A stretch of 45,312 bases of DNA from an uncultured Anaerolineae bacterium (GTDB lineage Bacteria; Chloroflexota; Anaerolineae; CG2-30-64-16). The stretch lies in assembly GCA_937124585.1 (NCBI GenBank), contig CAKZKT010000020.1:1-45312 (forward strand), read 5' to 3'. Shown here in pieces: positions 9,299 through 18,999 of the stretch. The position numbers were made by a program, and so were the translations under genes. The notes under the pieces were generated by a model. It was not told the origin of the DNA, ran no database searches, and saw nothing but the letters and a program-made list of their open reading frames with translations. Position 1 is the first letter of the stretch. Every line of letters starts with the position of its first letter.

Positions 9299-12200
9299 CT
9301 ACGCCGATGCGGTCGGCAGAGCGAAATAGAACAGGCTGCCATGGCCCGGCTCGCTCTCCACGCCGACCTCGCCGCCGAGCTTGGCGATGATCCGCTGCAC
9401 GATCGAAAGCCCCAGGCCGTGACCGACCGCGCGCACCTGCGAAAGATGCGTGAAAGGCATGAAAAGATGTCCTCGGATTTCCGGTGCGACGCCTGGGCCG
9501 TGATCGCGCACCCAAAAACGCACCATGCCCTCGCCCCACGGTTCGGCGCCCAACTCGATGACCGGGGATGGGCCGCTATGAATCAACGCGTTGCTCAGAT
9601 AGTTGACCCAGACCTCTTCAACCCAGGGGCCATAGCCGAGGGCTCTCGGCCAGGCATCCGGCAGATGGATCTCCGCTTCGGAGCGCGCGATGAGATCGGC
9701 CAGGCGCTCCTGGGCGGCAGCCACCACATCGGCCATGTTCAGCGGTTCGACGCGCACGTCTTCTTTGCGCATACTCGACAGCAGAAGCAACTCGTCAATG
9801 ATGTTGCGCATGCGCCGACCCTGTTGCAGGATCTCGAGCGCCAGGTCAGACACCTCGGCGCCGCTCATGGCCGGCGCGTCCCAACGCAGCAGGTCGGCAT
9901 AGCCGATGATGTTGCCGAGCGGGCTGCGCAGGCCATGCGCCACGGTATGCGCAAACGCATCCAGCTCCTCGTTCTGCGCCTGCAGCGCCGCGTTGACGCG
10001 ATCTAGCTCGACCAGGCGCTGCTGAAGCTCGGCATTGGATTGTTCCAGCGCCTGGCGTGCGGCTTGCAGCTCACTGATATCGTAATAGCTCAGGATCATG
10101 CCGCGCTCCGCGCCGACCAGTTCGGGCGTGCCGTAAACCTCCACATCCACCAGGCTGCCATCTTTGCGCATCCGCTGCGTGACGATGTGCGCCACGCGGT
10201 CGGCTGTGAAGGCGGTGGCGGTGAGCCGCGTGCCTTCGCGCAACATCTGCGGGCTGCCGCTGGCAATCAGCAGGTCAATATTGCGGCCGAGCGCCTCGGC
10301 CTCGGTGTAACCGAAGATCCGTTCGGCGGCCGGGCTCCACCGTTTCACCCGGCCCTCCGAATCAATCACGATGATGCCACCGGGCGTGCTGGCGATCAAC
10401 GCCTCCAGATACTGTTTTTCGCGCTGCGCCATCTCGTAGAGCTGCGCGTTGTCAATGGCAATGGCCGCCTGCGTCGCCAGCATCTCGAACAGGCCCACCT
10501 GCTCTGGGGTGTAGGCTGCCGGCTGCACATTTTGAGCCGAAAGCACGCCCACCACCCGGTCGCGCAGGATCAACGGCACGCCCAGGTACGAGCGCATGAT
10601 GGTGCCGAGAAAAGTGATCGGATAGACCGCCTGGATCTGCGGATCCAGGGTATTCGGGATGTAAATGGTCTTGCCCTGTCGGATCACCGTGCCGGCCATG
10701 CCGGGCTGCGTGTGCACGTTGAATTCCGGCACGTCTATGGTCTGGTCGGCATCGAGGAAAAACGGAAAACGGATTTTACCGGTCGCCTCGTCATAGAGCG
10801 CGATATAGAACGCATCTATCGCCGCGAGCTGGCGGCACTGTTCGTAGACCGTTTGCAGCACCTGCTGCATGCTCAGGCCGGCGGTGATCGCCAGGCCGAT
10901 CCGGTTAAGCATCGCCATCTGCTCGGCGCGATGCCGCGTCTCATCGAACAGACGGGCATTCTGGATGGCCAGGGCCGCCTGATCCGCGAAGACGCGCAGC
11001 CGCTCGCCGTCGCGCGGCGTATAGAAACCGGGCTGGGATGAAACGACCTCCAGGAAGCCGATCACTCCGTCGCGACCGCAGATCGGTGCGCCAGCATTCG
11101 AAGCGATCCAGATGGTCGCAGGCAGGGTGATCCAGTCCGGATCCGCGCGTGTATCGGACACGACAATCGACTGGCGCATCTCGAACATTGCGCGCAGGTC
11201 TGGTGTTTGCGAAATGTTCCAGACCTGACGCGCCAGAGAGCTGGTCTGTGGATCATCGGCCCCGCGCCAACGAACCGCGCGCGCCTGATCTCCTTCGATC
11301 AGATAGATGACCGCCGCGTCGTAGGTGATGACGCGACCCATCTGCTCCAGGATGCGGTCGAGCACCTCCTCCAGGTCAAGCGTGCTGTTCAGGGCCACAG
11401 TCGCTGCGTGGAGCGCCTCGACCAGCTGGCGCTGCTCCTGCTCGGCCCGGATCGCGGCCACGCGATCGGTGAAATCGGTGATGAAGCCCTCCAGAGCGAT
11501 CAGCCGCCCGTCCTGACCGCGGATGCCCCGGCCCTGTTCCCAGACCCACTTTTCGGTTCCGTCCGCAGTGATGATCCGATAGGTCAACTGAAACGGCCGG
11601 TCCATTTCCAGGGCCGCCTGCACCTGATCCCAGACCGCCTCGCGATCGTCCGGATGGATGAGCGAGGCGTAAGATACCCGGCGATTCTGTTCCAGATCGG
11701 CCGGCTGATAGCCTGTCAAGGCCAGGCAACCCTCGCTGATGAACTCCATCGTCCACTCGCGGTCGTTCCGGGAGCGATAGGCTATACCCGGTAGATTGCT
11801 GAGAAGGGTATGATAGACGCGCTGGCTTTCGCGCAACGACTGCTCGGCCTGGTATTGCGCGGTTACATCGCGCAAGATGGCCAGCCGACCGACCAGAGCG
11901 CCTGCCTGATCCTGAAGGTCCGAGAAACGCACATCCAGGTAGCGTTTGGCGTCGGCTGGCACGACTATTTGACCCTCGGTCAGAGCTGCGCTCAGCGGCT
12001 GGCCGGCAGAATCTTGCCAGCCCGCCAACGCCTGGCCGATCTCCCGGCCCACCAGATCATCGCAACGGCGACCCAATAGCCGTTCGGCTGCGGGATTGGC
12101 ATCCACGATATGACTGGCCGTATTCAGCACGAGCACCCCGTCACTCATCTTCTCGACCAGGGCGGCGCGGGCCGTCGGCGTCAACTGAAGCAATTCCAGA

Positions 12201-12880
12201 TGGAAAATAGCCCACAGATAAATCAGGCCGGCCAGCGCGAAAGAAGGGGGTGTTAAGTCCAGGCCGGTGATCGGACTGAGGCCCATAATATACACAGCGC
12301 CGCTGAAAACGGGAATCAGGCTGGCCAACAACAACGCCATCAAGCGCAGATGTCGGTATCGCGATGTGCGACGGAACGCAGTCAGGAGAAGAAACCAGCC
12401 GAGAAAAATCAAACCATAAGCATAGAGGCCATAGATGTGAAACCACGGCCCATAATGATAAACCGCCATCGGGCCAATCGGCGTGTCGGCCAGCGAGATA
12501 TCGGTGTAGTACAGGCCATGCATCTCATTGGTGAGCACCATGCCGACAGTGATGGCAGGCATGATCCACAACAGCAGTTGTCGTCGGGCAGGCCAGGTGC
12601 GGCCCTGGCGAACCTGCCCCGCGATGAAAAGGAACCAGCAAACCGGCACCGACACGATCGCGATATAGCCCACCTTGTTCCAGGCCACCTTCTCGGCGAG
12701 GTTGGGCGTCAGGATCTGCGCAGCGTCCGTCAGGGTCCAAACTGCAGCGGCCAACATCAGGCCGATGAAGGCGCCGACACCCGGCAAACTTCGACGTCGC
12801 CAGGCAAGGCCGCCAAGCCAGAGGGCCAGGCCGACGGCTGCGAACATGATGAAAACCAGCAGCAAGCGCCCCCAAATCAT
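9299..12880 (-). CDS. Membrane-bound multi-sensor histidine kinase (7TM-PAS-PAS-GAF-GAF-PAS-HisKA-HATPase)
   Basis: A 1193-residue sensor from the ATG at 12880-12878, which has GAGGAGG 6 nt upstream; other ATG/TTG codons at 12886 and 12895 lie inside or before that ribosome site. Residues 1-235 contain seven membrane spans of the HisK_7TM type. Then come PAS (about 245-350, MSDGVLVLN), PAS with PAC (365-480), two GAF domains (505-650, 675-815), a third PAS (835-950, [24 protein letters not shown]), a dimerisation helix with the phospho-His near residue 982 (VAHGLRSPL), and an ATPase with N box [11 protein letters not shown]1 DHGPGVAP and G2 GHGLGLSIV. The residue after the His is Gly rather than the usual Glu/Asp. 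No receiver domain and no response regulator gene nearby, so its partner is elsewhere. The signal sensed is unknown. Confidence 0.9.
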   Translation of the reverse strand: MIWGRLLLVFIMFAAVGLALWLGGLAWRRRSLPGVGAFIGLMLAAAVWTLTDAAQILTPNLAEKVAWNKVGYIAIVSVPVCWFLFIAGQVRQGRTWPARRQLLLWIMPAITVGMVLTNEMHGLYYTDISLADTPIGPMAVYHYGPWFHIYGLYAYGLIFLGWFLLLTAFRRTSRYRHLRLMALLLASLIPVFSGAVYIMGLSPITGLDLTPPSFALAGLIYLWAIFHLELLQLTPTARAALVEKMSDGVLVLNTASHIVDANPAAERLLGRRCDDLVGREIGQALAGWQDSAGQPLSAALTEGQIVVPADAKRYLDVRFSDLQDQAGALVGRLAILRDVTAQYQAEQSLRESQRVYHTLLSNLPGIAYRSRNDREWTMEFISEGCLALTGYQPADLEQNRRVSYASLIHPDDREAVWDQVQAALEMDRPFQLTYRIITADGTEKWVWEQGRGIRGQDGRLIALEGFITDFTDRVAAIRAEQEQRQLVEALHAATVALNSTLDLEEVLDRILEQMGRVITYDAAVIYLIEGDQARAVRWRGADDPQTSSLARQVWNISQTPDLRAMFEMRQSIVVSDTRADPDWITLPATIWIASNAGAPICGRDGVIGFLEVVSSQPGFYTPRDGERLRVFADQAALAIQNARLFDETRHRAEQMAMLNRIGLAITAGLSMQQVLQTVYEQCRQLAAIDAFYIALYDEATGKIRFPFFLDADQTIDVPEFNVHTQPGMAGTVIRQGKTIYIPNTLDPQIQAVYPITFLGTIMRSYLGVPLILRDRVVGVLSAQNVQPAAYTPEQVGLFEMLATQAAIAIDNAQLYEMAQREKQYLEALIASTPGGIIVIDSEGRVKRWSPAAERIFGYTEAEALGRNIDLLIASGSPQMLREGTRLTATAFTADRVAHIVTQRMRKDGSLVDVEVYGTPELVGAERGMILSYYDISELQAARQALEQSNAELQQRLVELDRVNAALQAQNEELDAFAHTVAHGLRSPLGNIIGYADLLRWDAPAMSGAEVSDLALEILQQGRRMRNIIDELLLLSSMRKEDVRVEPLNMADVVAAAQERLADLIARSEAEIHLPDAWPRALGYGPWVEEVWVNYLSNALIHSGPSPVIELGAEPWGEGMVRFWVRDHGPGVAPEIRGHLFMPFTHLSQVRAVGHGLGLSIVQRIIAKLGGEVGVESEPGHGSLFYFALPTASA

Positions 12881-12912
12881 CCACATCCTCCTCAACGCTG
12901 TTGCTACGTCCG

Positions 12913-12942
12913 ATTATATCTCCAAAAGTGGCCCCTGTCCAA
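12913..12942 (-). promoter_or_regulatory. Promoter of the histidine kinase gene
   Basis: Minus strand: TTGGAC (12942-12937), 18 bp, perfect TATAAT (12918-12913). Predicted start near 12906, about 26 nt upstream of the chosen ATG. The -35 is poor, the -10 strong. Confidence 0.6.
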
Positions 12943-13017
12943 GAGGATGCCTGGCACATGGACCTGGCGCGTGGGCCTCGAACGTGCCAGGCACCTGGAA
13001 GGGTGCCTGGCACGTGG
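12943..13017. repeat. REP-like dyad element upstream of phr, one full copy plus one half copy
   Basis: ACGTGCCAGGCACC (12982-12995) and GGTGCCTGGCACGT (13002-13015) form a perfect 14-bp stem with a 6-nt loop. A direct half copy, AGGATGCCTGGCACATGGAC, lies at about 12943-12962 and matches the right arm (AGGGTGCCTGGCACGTGGAC) with two differences. The same 36-bp element recurs in degenerate form at 30248-30283. Short GTGCC(A/T)GGCAC palindromes repeated between genes are the form taken by REP elements. Confidence 0.75.
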
Positions 13018-13053
13018 ACAGGACGTTATTTTTCAGGGCAACGCCGAAAGGCA

Positions 13054-13059
13054 TATAAT
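13054..13059 (+). promoter_or_regulatory. Putative -10 box for phr
   Basis: TATAAT lies 28 nt upstream of the photolyase ATG; the matching -35 position (about 13031-13036) reads TTTCAG, weak. The dyad element ends just upstream. Confidence 0.5.
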
Positions 13060-13081
13060 TATCGTATCAGGAGCTCGCCCC

Positions 13082-14506
13082 ATGACCACACATATCTGGT
13101 GGATTCGTCGCGATCTGCGCCTGGCCGACAACCAGGCGCTGGCTGCAGCCATGTCCAATGGCGCAACGGTGGTCCCCCTCTTCGTCCTCGACGATCGCCT
13201 GCTCACCGCGCCGACAGCCGGCGCGAAGCGCCTGGCATTCCTCTGGCAGGGCCTGGCTGCCCTGGACGCCGACCTGCGCCGTCGCGGCAGCCGCCTGATC
13301 GTGCGCCGCGGCGATCCGGCCGTCGAGATCGCACGCCTGGCTGCCGAGACCGCCGCGACCGCGGTCTACGCCGAGGAGGACTACTCGCCCTACGCCCGAC
13401 GCCGCGATGCGACCGTTGCCGGGGCCGTTCCATTGCACCGGCTGCCCGGCCTCACCGTCCGGCCGGCCGACATCGTGCGCAAGGCGGACGGCGGCATCTA
13501 CACGGTCCTCACCCCGTTCAGCCGGGCCTGGAAGGCGCTGCCGCTGCCGCAGCGCAGTGATCTGCTCCCCGCGCCGGCCCGGCTGACCCCGCCGCCGGCC
13601 GATCTCGCCAGCCTGCCCTTGCCCGTTGCAACAGCGGCTTCCCCGCTCTTCCCGGCCGGCGAGGCAGAAGCGCAGCGTCGGCTGGCGGCATTCGTCGGCG
13701 CGGCCGGCCAGAGTGGCGAGCGCCCTGGACCGATAGCGCGCTACGCCGACGACCGCAACCGGCTGGACCTGGCCGGCACATCGCAGCTCTCCCCCTATCT
13801 GCGCTTCGGCATGATCTCGGCCCGACAGTGCGCAGTGGCCAGCCTGGAAGTCATGGCAGCCGGTGATGCGGCCGCGCGACGGGGCGCCGAGACGTGGCTC
13901 AGCGAGCTGATCTGGCGCGAATTCTACATCGGCATCCTGTATCACTTCCCGCACGTGCTCCGCGAGGCATTTCGGCCCGAAATGCGCGCCATCCCCTGGA
14001 TCAACGACGAGGCACAGTTTGCCGCCTGGTGTGAAGGCCGCACCGGCTACCCGATCGTAGACGCTGCCATGCGCCAGCTCGTGCAGATCGGCTGGATGCA
14101 CAACCGGGCGCGCATGATCGTGGCCTCGTTCCTAGTGAAGGACCTGCTGATTGACTGGCGCCGGGGCGAACGGTTTTTCATGCAGCACCTGATTGACGGC
14201 GACCTGGCCGCCAACAACGGTGGCTGGCAATGGACGGCCGGCGTCGGCACGGACGCGGCGCCCTATTTCCGCGTCTTCAATCCCGTCCTTCAGGCCGCCA
14301 AATTCGATCCGGAGGGCGCCTACGTACGCCGCTGGCTACCCGAACTGGCACGGCTGCCGGCCGAATTCATCCACACGCCATGGCTGGCGCCGGCCGAGGT
14401 GCAGCGCCGGGCCGGCTGCGTCGTCGGCCGCGACTATCCGACGCCGCTGATAGATCACGCCGCGGCGCGGGCGCGCCTGCTGAGGGCATACAAAATCGCC
14501 CAATGA
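13082..14506 (+). CDS. phr: Deoxyribodipyrimidine photolyase, class I (CPD photolyase/cryptochrome family)
   Basis: A light-driven flavoenzyme that splits UV-made pyrimidine dimers; 474 residues, normal length. The ATG at 13082 has AGGAG 8 nt upstream; the open frame continues to 12350 but that part is antisense to the kinase. The N-terminal alpha/beta domain begins [19 protein letters not shown], the photolyase start motif. The C-terminal FAD domain shows [52 protein letters not shown] and [13 protein letters not shown], all standard for class I enzymes. A cryptochrome-like or (6-4) activity cannot be ruled out from sequence alone. Its neighbour across the promoter region is a sensor kinase followed by uvrB, so two UV-repair genes lie close together. 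Confidence 0.94.
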   Translation: MTTHIWWIRRDLRLADNQALAAAMSNGATVVPLFVLDDRLLTAPTAGAKRLAFLWQGLAALDADLRRRGSRLIVRRGDPAVEIARLAAETAATAVYAEEDYSPYARRRDATVAGAVPLHRLPGLTVRPADIVRKADGGIYTVLTPFSRAWKALPLPQRSDLLPAPARLTPPPADLASLPLPVATAASPLFPAGEAEAQRRLAAFVGAAGQSGERPGPIARYADDRNRLDLAGTSQLSPYLRFGMISARQCAVASLEVMAAGDAAARRGAETWLSELIWREFYIGILYHFPHVLREAFRPEMRAIPWINDEAQFAAWCEGRTGYPIVDAAMRQLVQIGWMHNRARMIVASFLVKDLLIDWRRGERFFMQHLIDGDLAANNGGWQWTAGVGTDAAPYFRVFNPVLQAAKFDPEGAYVRRWLPELARLPAEFIHTPWLAPAEVQRRAGCVVGRDYPTPLIDHAAARARLLRAYKIAQ

Positions 14507-14582
14507 ACGAACTGCCCGCCCTACCCGGACGCCATCGGCAGAAATGGATCGCCGTCAGGGACCAACGCGCGCCGCGAGCGGC

Positions 14583-14611
14583 TTGATTATTTTCCTCTTT
14601 CGTGATACAAC
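14583..14611 (+). promoter_or_regulatory. Promoter of the tandem glgC genes
   Basis: TTGATT (14583-14588), 17 bp, TACAAC (14606-14611). Predicted start about 14618, 50 nt upstream of the glgC ATG. The rest of 14507-14667 shows no gene. Confidence 0.55.
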
Positions 14612-14667
14612 AGGCCAGAAAACCCGTCTCCTCTGTCTGTGATCTCGCTGTGCAAAGGGAGGTCCTC

Positions 14668-15927
<1,260 letters not shown>

Positions 15928-15975
15928 CAGCTCGCGGCGCCGCATGCAGTCACCAGACCAGAGAGCGAGGAGAGT

Positions 15976-17238
15976 ATGTCCGTCATAGCCATGATTCTGG
16001 CCGGCGGGGAAGGCCCGGAGTTGAGCGTCCTGACCGCGCTGCGTTCCGAGGCCGCCGTACCGTTCGGTGGCAAATACCGCATCATTGACTTCGCCCTGTC
16101 CAACTGCGTCAACTCGGACATCTACGACGTGGCCGTGCTGACCCAATATCAGCCGCGCTCGCTGAACGAGCACATCGGGGTGGGCCGACCATGGGACCTC
16201 GACCGCACGACCGGCGGGGTGCGTCTCTTGCAACCGTATCAGCGCGCCAAAGGCGAGCGCGGGGCCTGGCAAGAAGGCACCGCCGATGCACTGCGTTTCA
16301 ACCTCGAAAGCATCCCGGCGACCGCCGACGAGGTGCTGATCCTGGCCGGCGACCACATCTACATCATGGATTACCGGCCGCTGCTGGTATTCCACCGCAG
16401 CCGCCAGGCCGACGTGACGATCGCCGTGCGCCAGGTGCCGGCCTACGAAGCGCATCGCTTTGGCATGATCGCGGCCGATCCGGACGGCCGCGTGGTGGAA
16501 TACGAAGAGAAGCCGCGACGCACCCGCAGCACCACCGCCAGCATGGGCGTCTACGTCTTCCACCGCGACGTCCTGATCAACGCGCTGACGACCGGCCCCG
16601 GTCGGCGTCAGCACAACCTGGGCCGCGAGATCATCCCGACGCTCGTGCGCGCAGCCAGGGTCTACGCCTATCCGTTCCAGGGTTACTGGGCTGACGTGGG
16701 CACAATCCAGGCGTACTACGAAGCACACATGGCGTTGCTGGGCGAGACCCCGGCGCTCGACCTCTCGGCGCCCGGCTGGGTGATCCACACGCGCAGCGAA
16801 GAACGGCCGGCCGTCCGCCTCGGCGCGGAGAGCCAGGTCGAACGGTCACTGTTATGCGACGGCTGCCAGATCGAGGGGACCGTGATCAATTCGGTGATTT
16901 CACCGGGCGTCTACGTCGCAGCCGGCGCGGTGGTGCGCAATGCGATCGTGATGACCGATACGACCATCGAAAAAGATGCCGTGATAGATCAGGCGATCAT
17001 TGACAAACGGGTCACAGTGGGCGAAAAAACGCACATCGGCGCAGGCGAGGACAACACGCCGAACCTGAAATGGCCGGAACGGCTGAACACCGGCATCACG
17101 GTGGTCGGCCGACGGGCAACCATCCCGCCGGAGACGACGATCGGCCGCAATGTGGTGATCTTCCCGCATGTCACCGCGGCAGACTTTCCGAGCCAGCAGA
17201 TTCCCAGCGGGCAAACAGTGGAAAAGAAGAGCCCCTAA
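15976..17238 (+). CDS. GlgC paralogue, probable non-catalytic regulatory subunit of ADP-glucose pyrophosphorylase
   Basis: A 420-residue protein clearly paralogous to the preceding GlgC along its whole length ([25 protein letters not shown] is shared). The substrate-activating residues have changed: the GTRL loop reads GPEL (Arg to Glu15), RAKPAVPF reads RSEAAVPF (Lys to Glu25), and GDHIYKMDY reads GDHIYIMDY. The fold residues, the EEKP box, YPFQGYWADVGTIQAYY and the beta-helix domain are intact, so it is not a decaying copy. In plant large subunits and Firmicute GlgD, loss of the equivalent Arg and Lys marks a regulatory subunit that forms heterotetramers with GlgC. I infer the same here. 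GAGGAG lies just upstream of the ATG. Confidence 0.85.
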   Translation: MSVIAMILAGGEGPELSVLTALRSEAAVPFGGKYRIIDFALSNCVNSDIYDVAVLTQYQPRSLNEHIGVGRPWDLDRTTGGVRLLQPYQRAKGERGAWQEGTADALRFNLESIPATADEVLILAGDHIYIMDYRPLLVFHRSRQADVTIAVRQVPAYEAHRFGMIAADPDGRVVEYEEKPRRTRSTTASMGVYVFHRDVLINALTTGPGRRQHNLGREIIPTLVRAARVYAYPFQGYWADVGTIQAYYEAHMALLGETPALDLSAPGWVIHTRSEERPAVRLGAESQVERSLLCDGCQIEGTVINSVISPGVYVAAGAVVRNAIVMTDTTIEKDAVIDQAIIDKRVTVGEKTHIGAGEDNTPNLKWPERLNTGITVVGRRATIPPETTIGRNVVIFPHVTAADFPSQQIPSGQTVEKKSP

Positions 17239-17291
17239 CGCTGCCGCAGGCCGTCGGCTTGCGGCAGCGCACCCGGCGACAAGCCGACGGC
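17239..17291. terminator. Overlapping hairpins between convergent genes
   Basis: CGCTGCCGCA (17239-17248) pairs with TGCGGCAGCG (17260-17269). Alternatively GCCGTCGGCTT (17250-17260) pairs with AAGCCGACGGC (17281-17291). The two stems cannot form together. Both are perfect, GC-rich and placed between the stops of glgC2 and the dipeptidase gene, so they probably serve as a bidirectional terminator, although no T-run follows. Confidence 0.55.
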
Positions 17292-17303
17292 GCCGCGCGG
17301 CGC

Positions 17304-18395
17304 TCAGGCCCAGGCCCGGCGCAACAGCGCCACAAAGTTGCCGTGCATGATGCGCGCGAGATTCGCCGGCGCATAGCCGCGCGCAGCCAGCAACGTCGGA
17401 ATCCGCTGCAGGTCCGCAATCGTGTCCAAATCATTCGGCGATTGCTCGCGGCCATAGCCGCCGTCCAGGTCGCTGCCGATGCCCACATGCCCGGCGTCGC
17501 CGAGGAGCTGACAGATGTGGTCAATGTGATCTATGACATTGACCAGCGGCACGCCCGAATCCACACCCCCGGATGAAGTCCAGCCCAGCCGCAGCATGGC
17601 CACGTCGAGCATCACGCCGATCACCCCGCCGCGCGCGGCGATCGCCCGAATCTGCTCATCGCTGAACTGGCGCTGCGCGGGCACCAATGCCCGGCAATTG
17701 TTGTGGCTGGCCAACACCGGGCCGTCGAAGCGCTCCAGCGCCTCCCAGAAAGCCTGATCCGAGAAATGGGTCAGATCGAGGATGACTCCCAGCTGCGCCA
17801 TCTCCGCCAGTAGCGCGCGGCCCATGTCGGTCAGGCCGAGCTCGGTGCCTGTGCCACCGGCGTAGCGCCCCGGGCCGTAATGCGCCGGGCCGATCACCCG
17901 CACGCCGCCCTCCCAGAACTCCACCAGCCGTTCCGGCGTCGGGATGGCGTCCGCGCTCTCCATGCTGACGACGAAACCGAGGGGCGGCGCAGTCGCCAGG
18001 TCGCCGTCGGCCACAGCATCCCAGGCGGCCCAGGCGGCCATGTGTTGCTCCAGAGTGGTCGCATCGGCCACCAGCCGCACGACGCCCTCGGCCGCCAGCT
18101 CCTGGTAATAGGCCAGCTGCCCGCGCGCGATGCCGTAAGCCTGAGCCACCGACAGATAGTCTATGTGGGGCGTCATGCGGCCCGTCGCCCGCACGAGCAG
18201 GGTGGCGAAGCTCAGCGCCACACGGCCCCGCTGCATCTCCGGCAGAGCCACCGTGCCGACGCCCAGGCCGTTGCCCGGATTCGTCACCTTCAGCCCCCGC
18301 TCCTGAGCGCGAATCGTATAGACCGACTGGCGCAGATCGCGATTCCATTGCAGCGCGTTCCAGGCGAGATCGAGATGGCTATCTACGATGAGCAT
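17304..18395 (-). CDS. Membrane dipeptidase, peptidase family M19
   Basis: A 363-residue zinc dipeptidase of the renal-dipeptidase type, which hydrolyses dipeptides and in bacteria often accepts L-D dipeptides. The ATG at 18395-18393 has GAGGAG 6 nt upstream; the longer frame adds an unrelated tail. Metal-site motifs are present in order: DSHLDLAWNAL (His-x-Asp), SMESADAI (Glu), LTHFSDQAFWEAL, LASHNNCRAL (His) and GIGSDLDGGYG (Asp). No signal peptide or membrane anchor is seen, so it is likely cytoplasmic despite the family name. It is transcribed divergently from the UPF0316 gene; an extended TGG-TACACT -10-like box lies at 18453-18448. Could serve amino-acid recycling together with the Liv importer, but nothing links them directly. 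Confidence 0.9.
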   Translation of the reverse strand: MLIVDSHLDLAWNALQWNRDLRQSVYTIRAQERGLKVTNPGNGLGVGTVALPEMQRGRVALSFATLLVRATGRMTPHIDYLSVAQAYGIARGQLAYYQELAAEGVVRLVADATTLEQHMAAWAAWDAVADGDLATAPPLGFVVSMESADAIPTPERLVEFWEGGVRVIGPAHYGPGRYAGGTGTELGLTDMGRALLAEMAQLGVILDLTHFSDQAFWEALERFDGPVLASHNNCRALVPAQRQFSDEQIRAIAARGGVIGVMLDVAMLRLGWTSSGGVDSGVPLVNVIDHIDHICQLLGDAGHVGIGSDLDGGYGREQSPNDLDTIADLQRIPTLLAARGYAPANLARIMHGNFVALLRRAWA

Positions 18396-18411
18396 GGGAA
18401 CTCCTCTCGGG

Positions 18412-18440
18412 TTGACTTCGTCAAAGGCTTGGTCTATGAT
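18412..18440 (+). promoter_or_regulatory. Promoter of the UPF0316-PBP pair
   Basis: TTGACT (18412-18417), 17 bp, TATGAT (18435-18440); predicted start about 18447. It overlaps the leader of the divergent dipeptidase gene. Confidence 0.6.
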
Positions 18441-18487
18441 CTTTTTCAGTGTACCAGACAATGGTCGGAGGAACAAAAGGAGGTCGC

Positions 18488-18997
18488 ATGGAGCCTCTGT
18501 TCGGCGCAATCATCGTCTTTTTTATGCGCGTGATTGACATGTCATTGGACACCGTTCGCCTCATCATGACCGTGCGCGGGCGACGACTGGAGGCGGGCGG
18601 CATCGGCGTGATCCAGGCGCTGGTGTTCATCCTGGCCGTGAGCGCGGTGCTGCGCGGCCCGCTGACCGTCTGGAATGTGGCAGGCTATGCACTCGGCTTC
18701 GGCACCGGCGTCATGTTGGGCATGTTCTTCGAGGAGCGGCTGGCGCTCGGCTTCAGCATGTTTCGCATCTACTCGCCGGGCCACGGCCATGCCATTGCCG
18801 AGGCGCTGCGGGCGGCGGGCCATGCGGCCACCGAATTCCCGGCCTACGGCCGGGACGGCACCCTGATCGTCGTCAACTGTGCAGTCAGCCGTCGTCATGC
18901 GGCCGATGTGCGCGAGATCATCCTGCGCCACGATCCGGCAGCATTCGTCACAGTGGACGAAGTCCGCCCGCTGCAACGCGGACACTTCCGGCACTAG
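18488..18997 (+). CDS. UPF0316 / DUF2179-type membrane protein
   Basis: A 169-residue protein of the UPF0316 type: three membrane helices in residues 1-80 with the family's opening IIVFFMRVIDMSLDTVRLI and NVAGYALGFGTGVMLGMFFEE, then a soluble C-terminal domain (about 90-165) with GHGHAIAEALRAAGHAATEF and GRDGTLIVVNCAVSRRHAADV, resembling a DUF2179 domain. DUF2179-like domains are known to bind c-di-AMP in some proteins, but this has not been shown for this one. AGGAGGT ends 3 nt before the ATG. The stop is followed after 2 nt by the PBP gene, so the two are co-transcribed and may both act at the envelope. Confidence 0.85.
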   Translation: MEPLFGAIIVFFMRVIDMSLDTVRLIMTVRGRRLEAGGIGVIQALVFILAVSAVLRGPLTVWNVAGYALGFGTGVMLGMFFEERLALGFSMFRIYSPGHGHAIAEALRAAGHAATEFPAYGRDGTLIVVNCAVSRRHAADVREIILRHDPAAFVTVDEVRPLQRGHFRH

Positions 18998-18999
18998 CC

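Noticed and set aside
7815-9329. A 504-codon plus-strand frame
   Set aside because: Antisense to uvrB, no recognisable domain and no ribosome site.
9299-12880. A two-component pair with a regulator
   Set aside because: No receiver domain or response regulator gene is present on either side.
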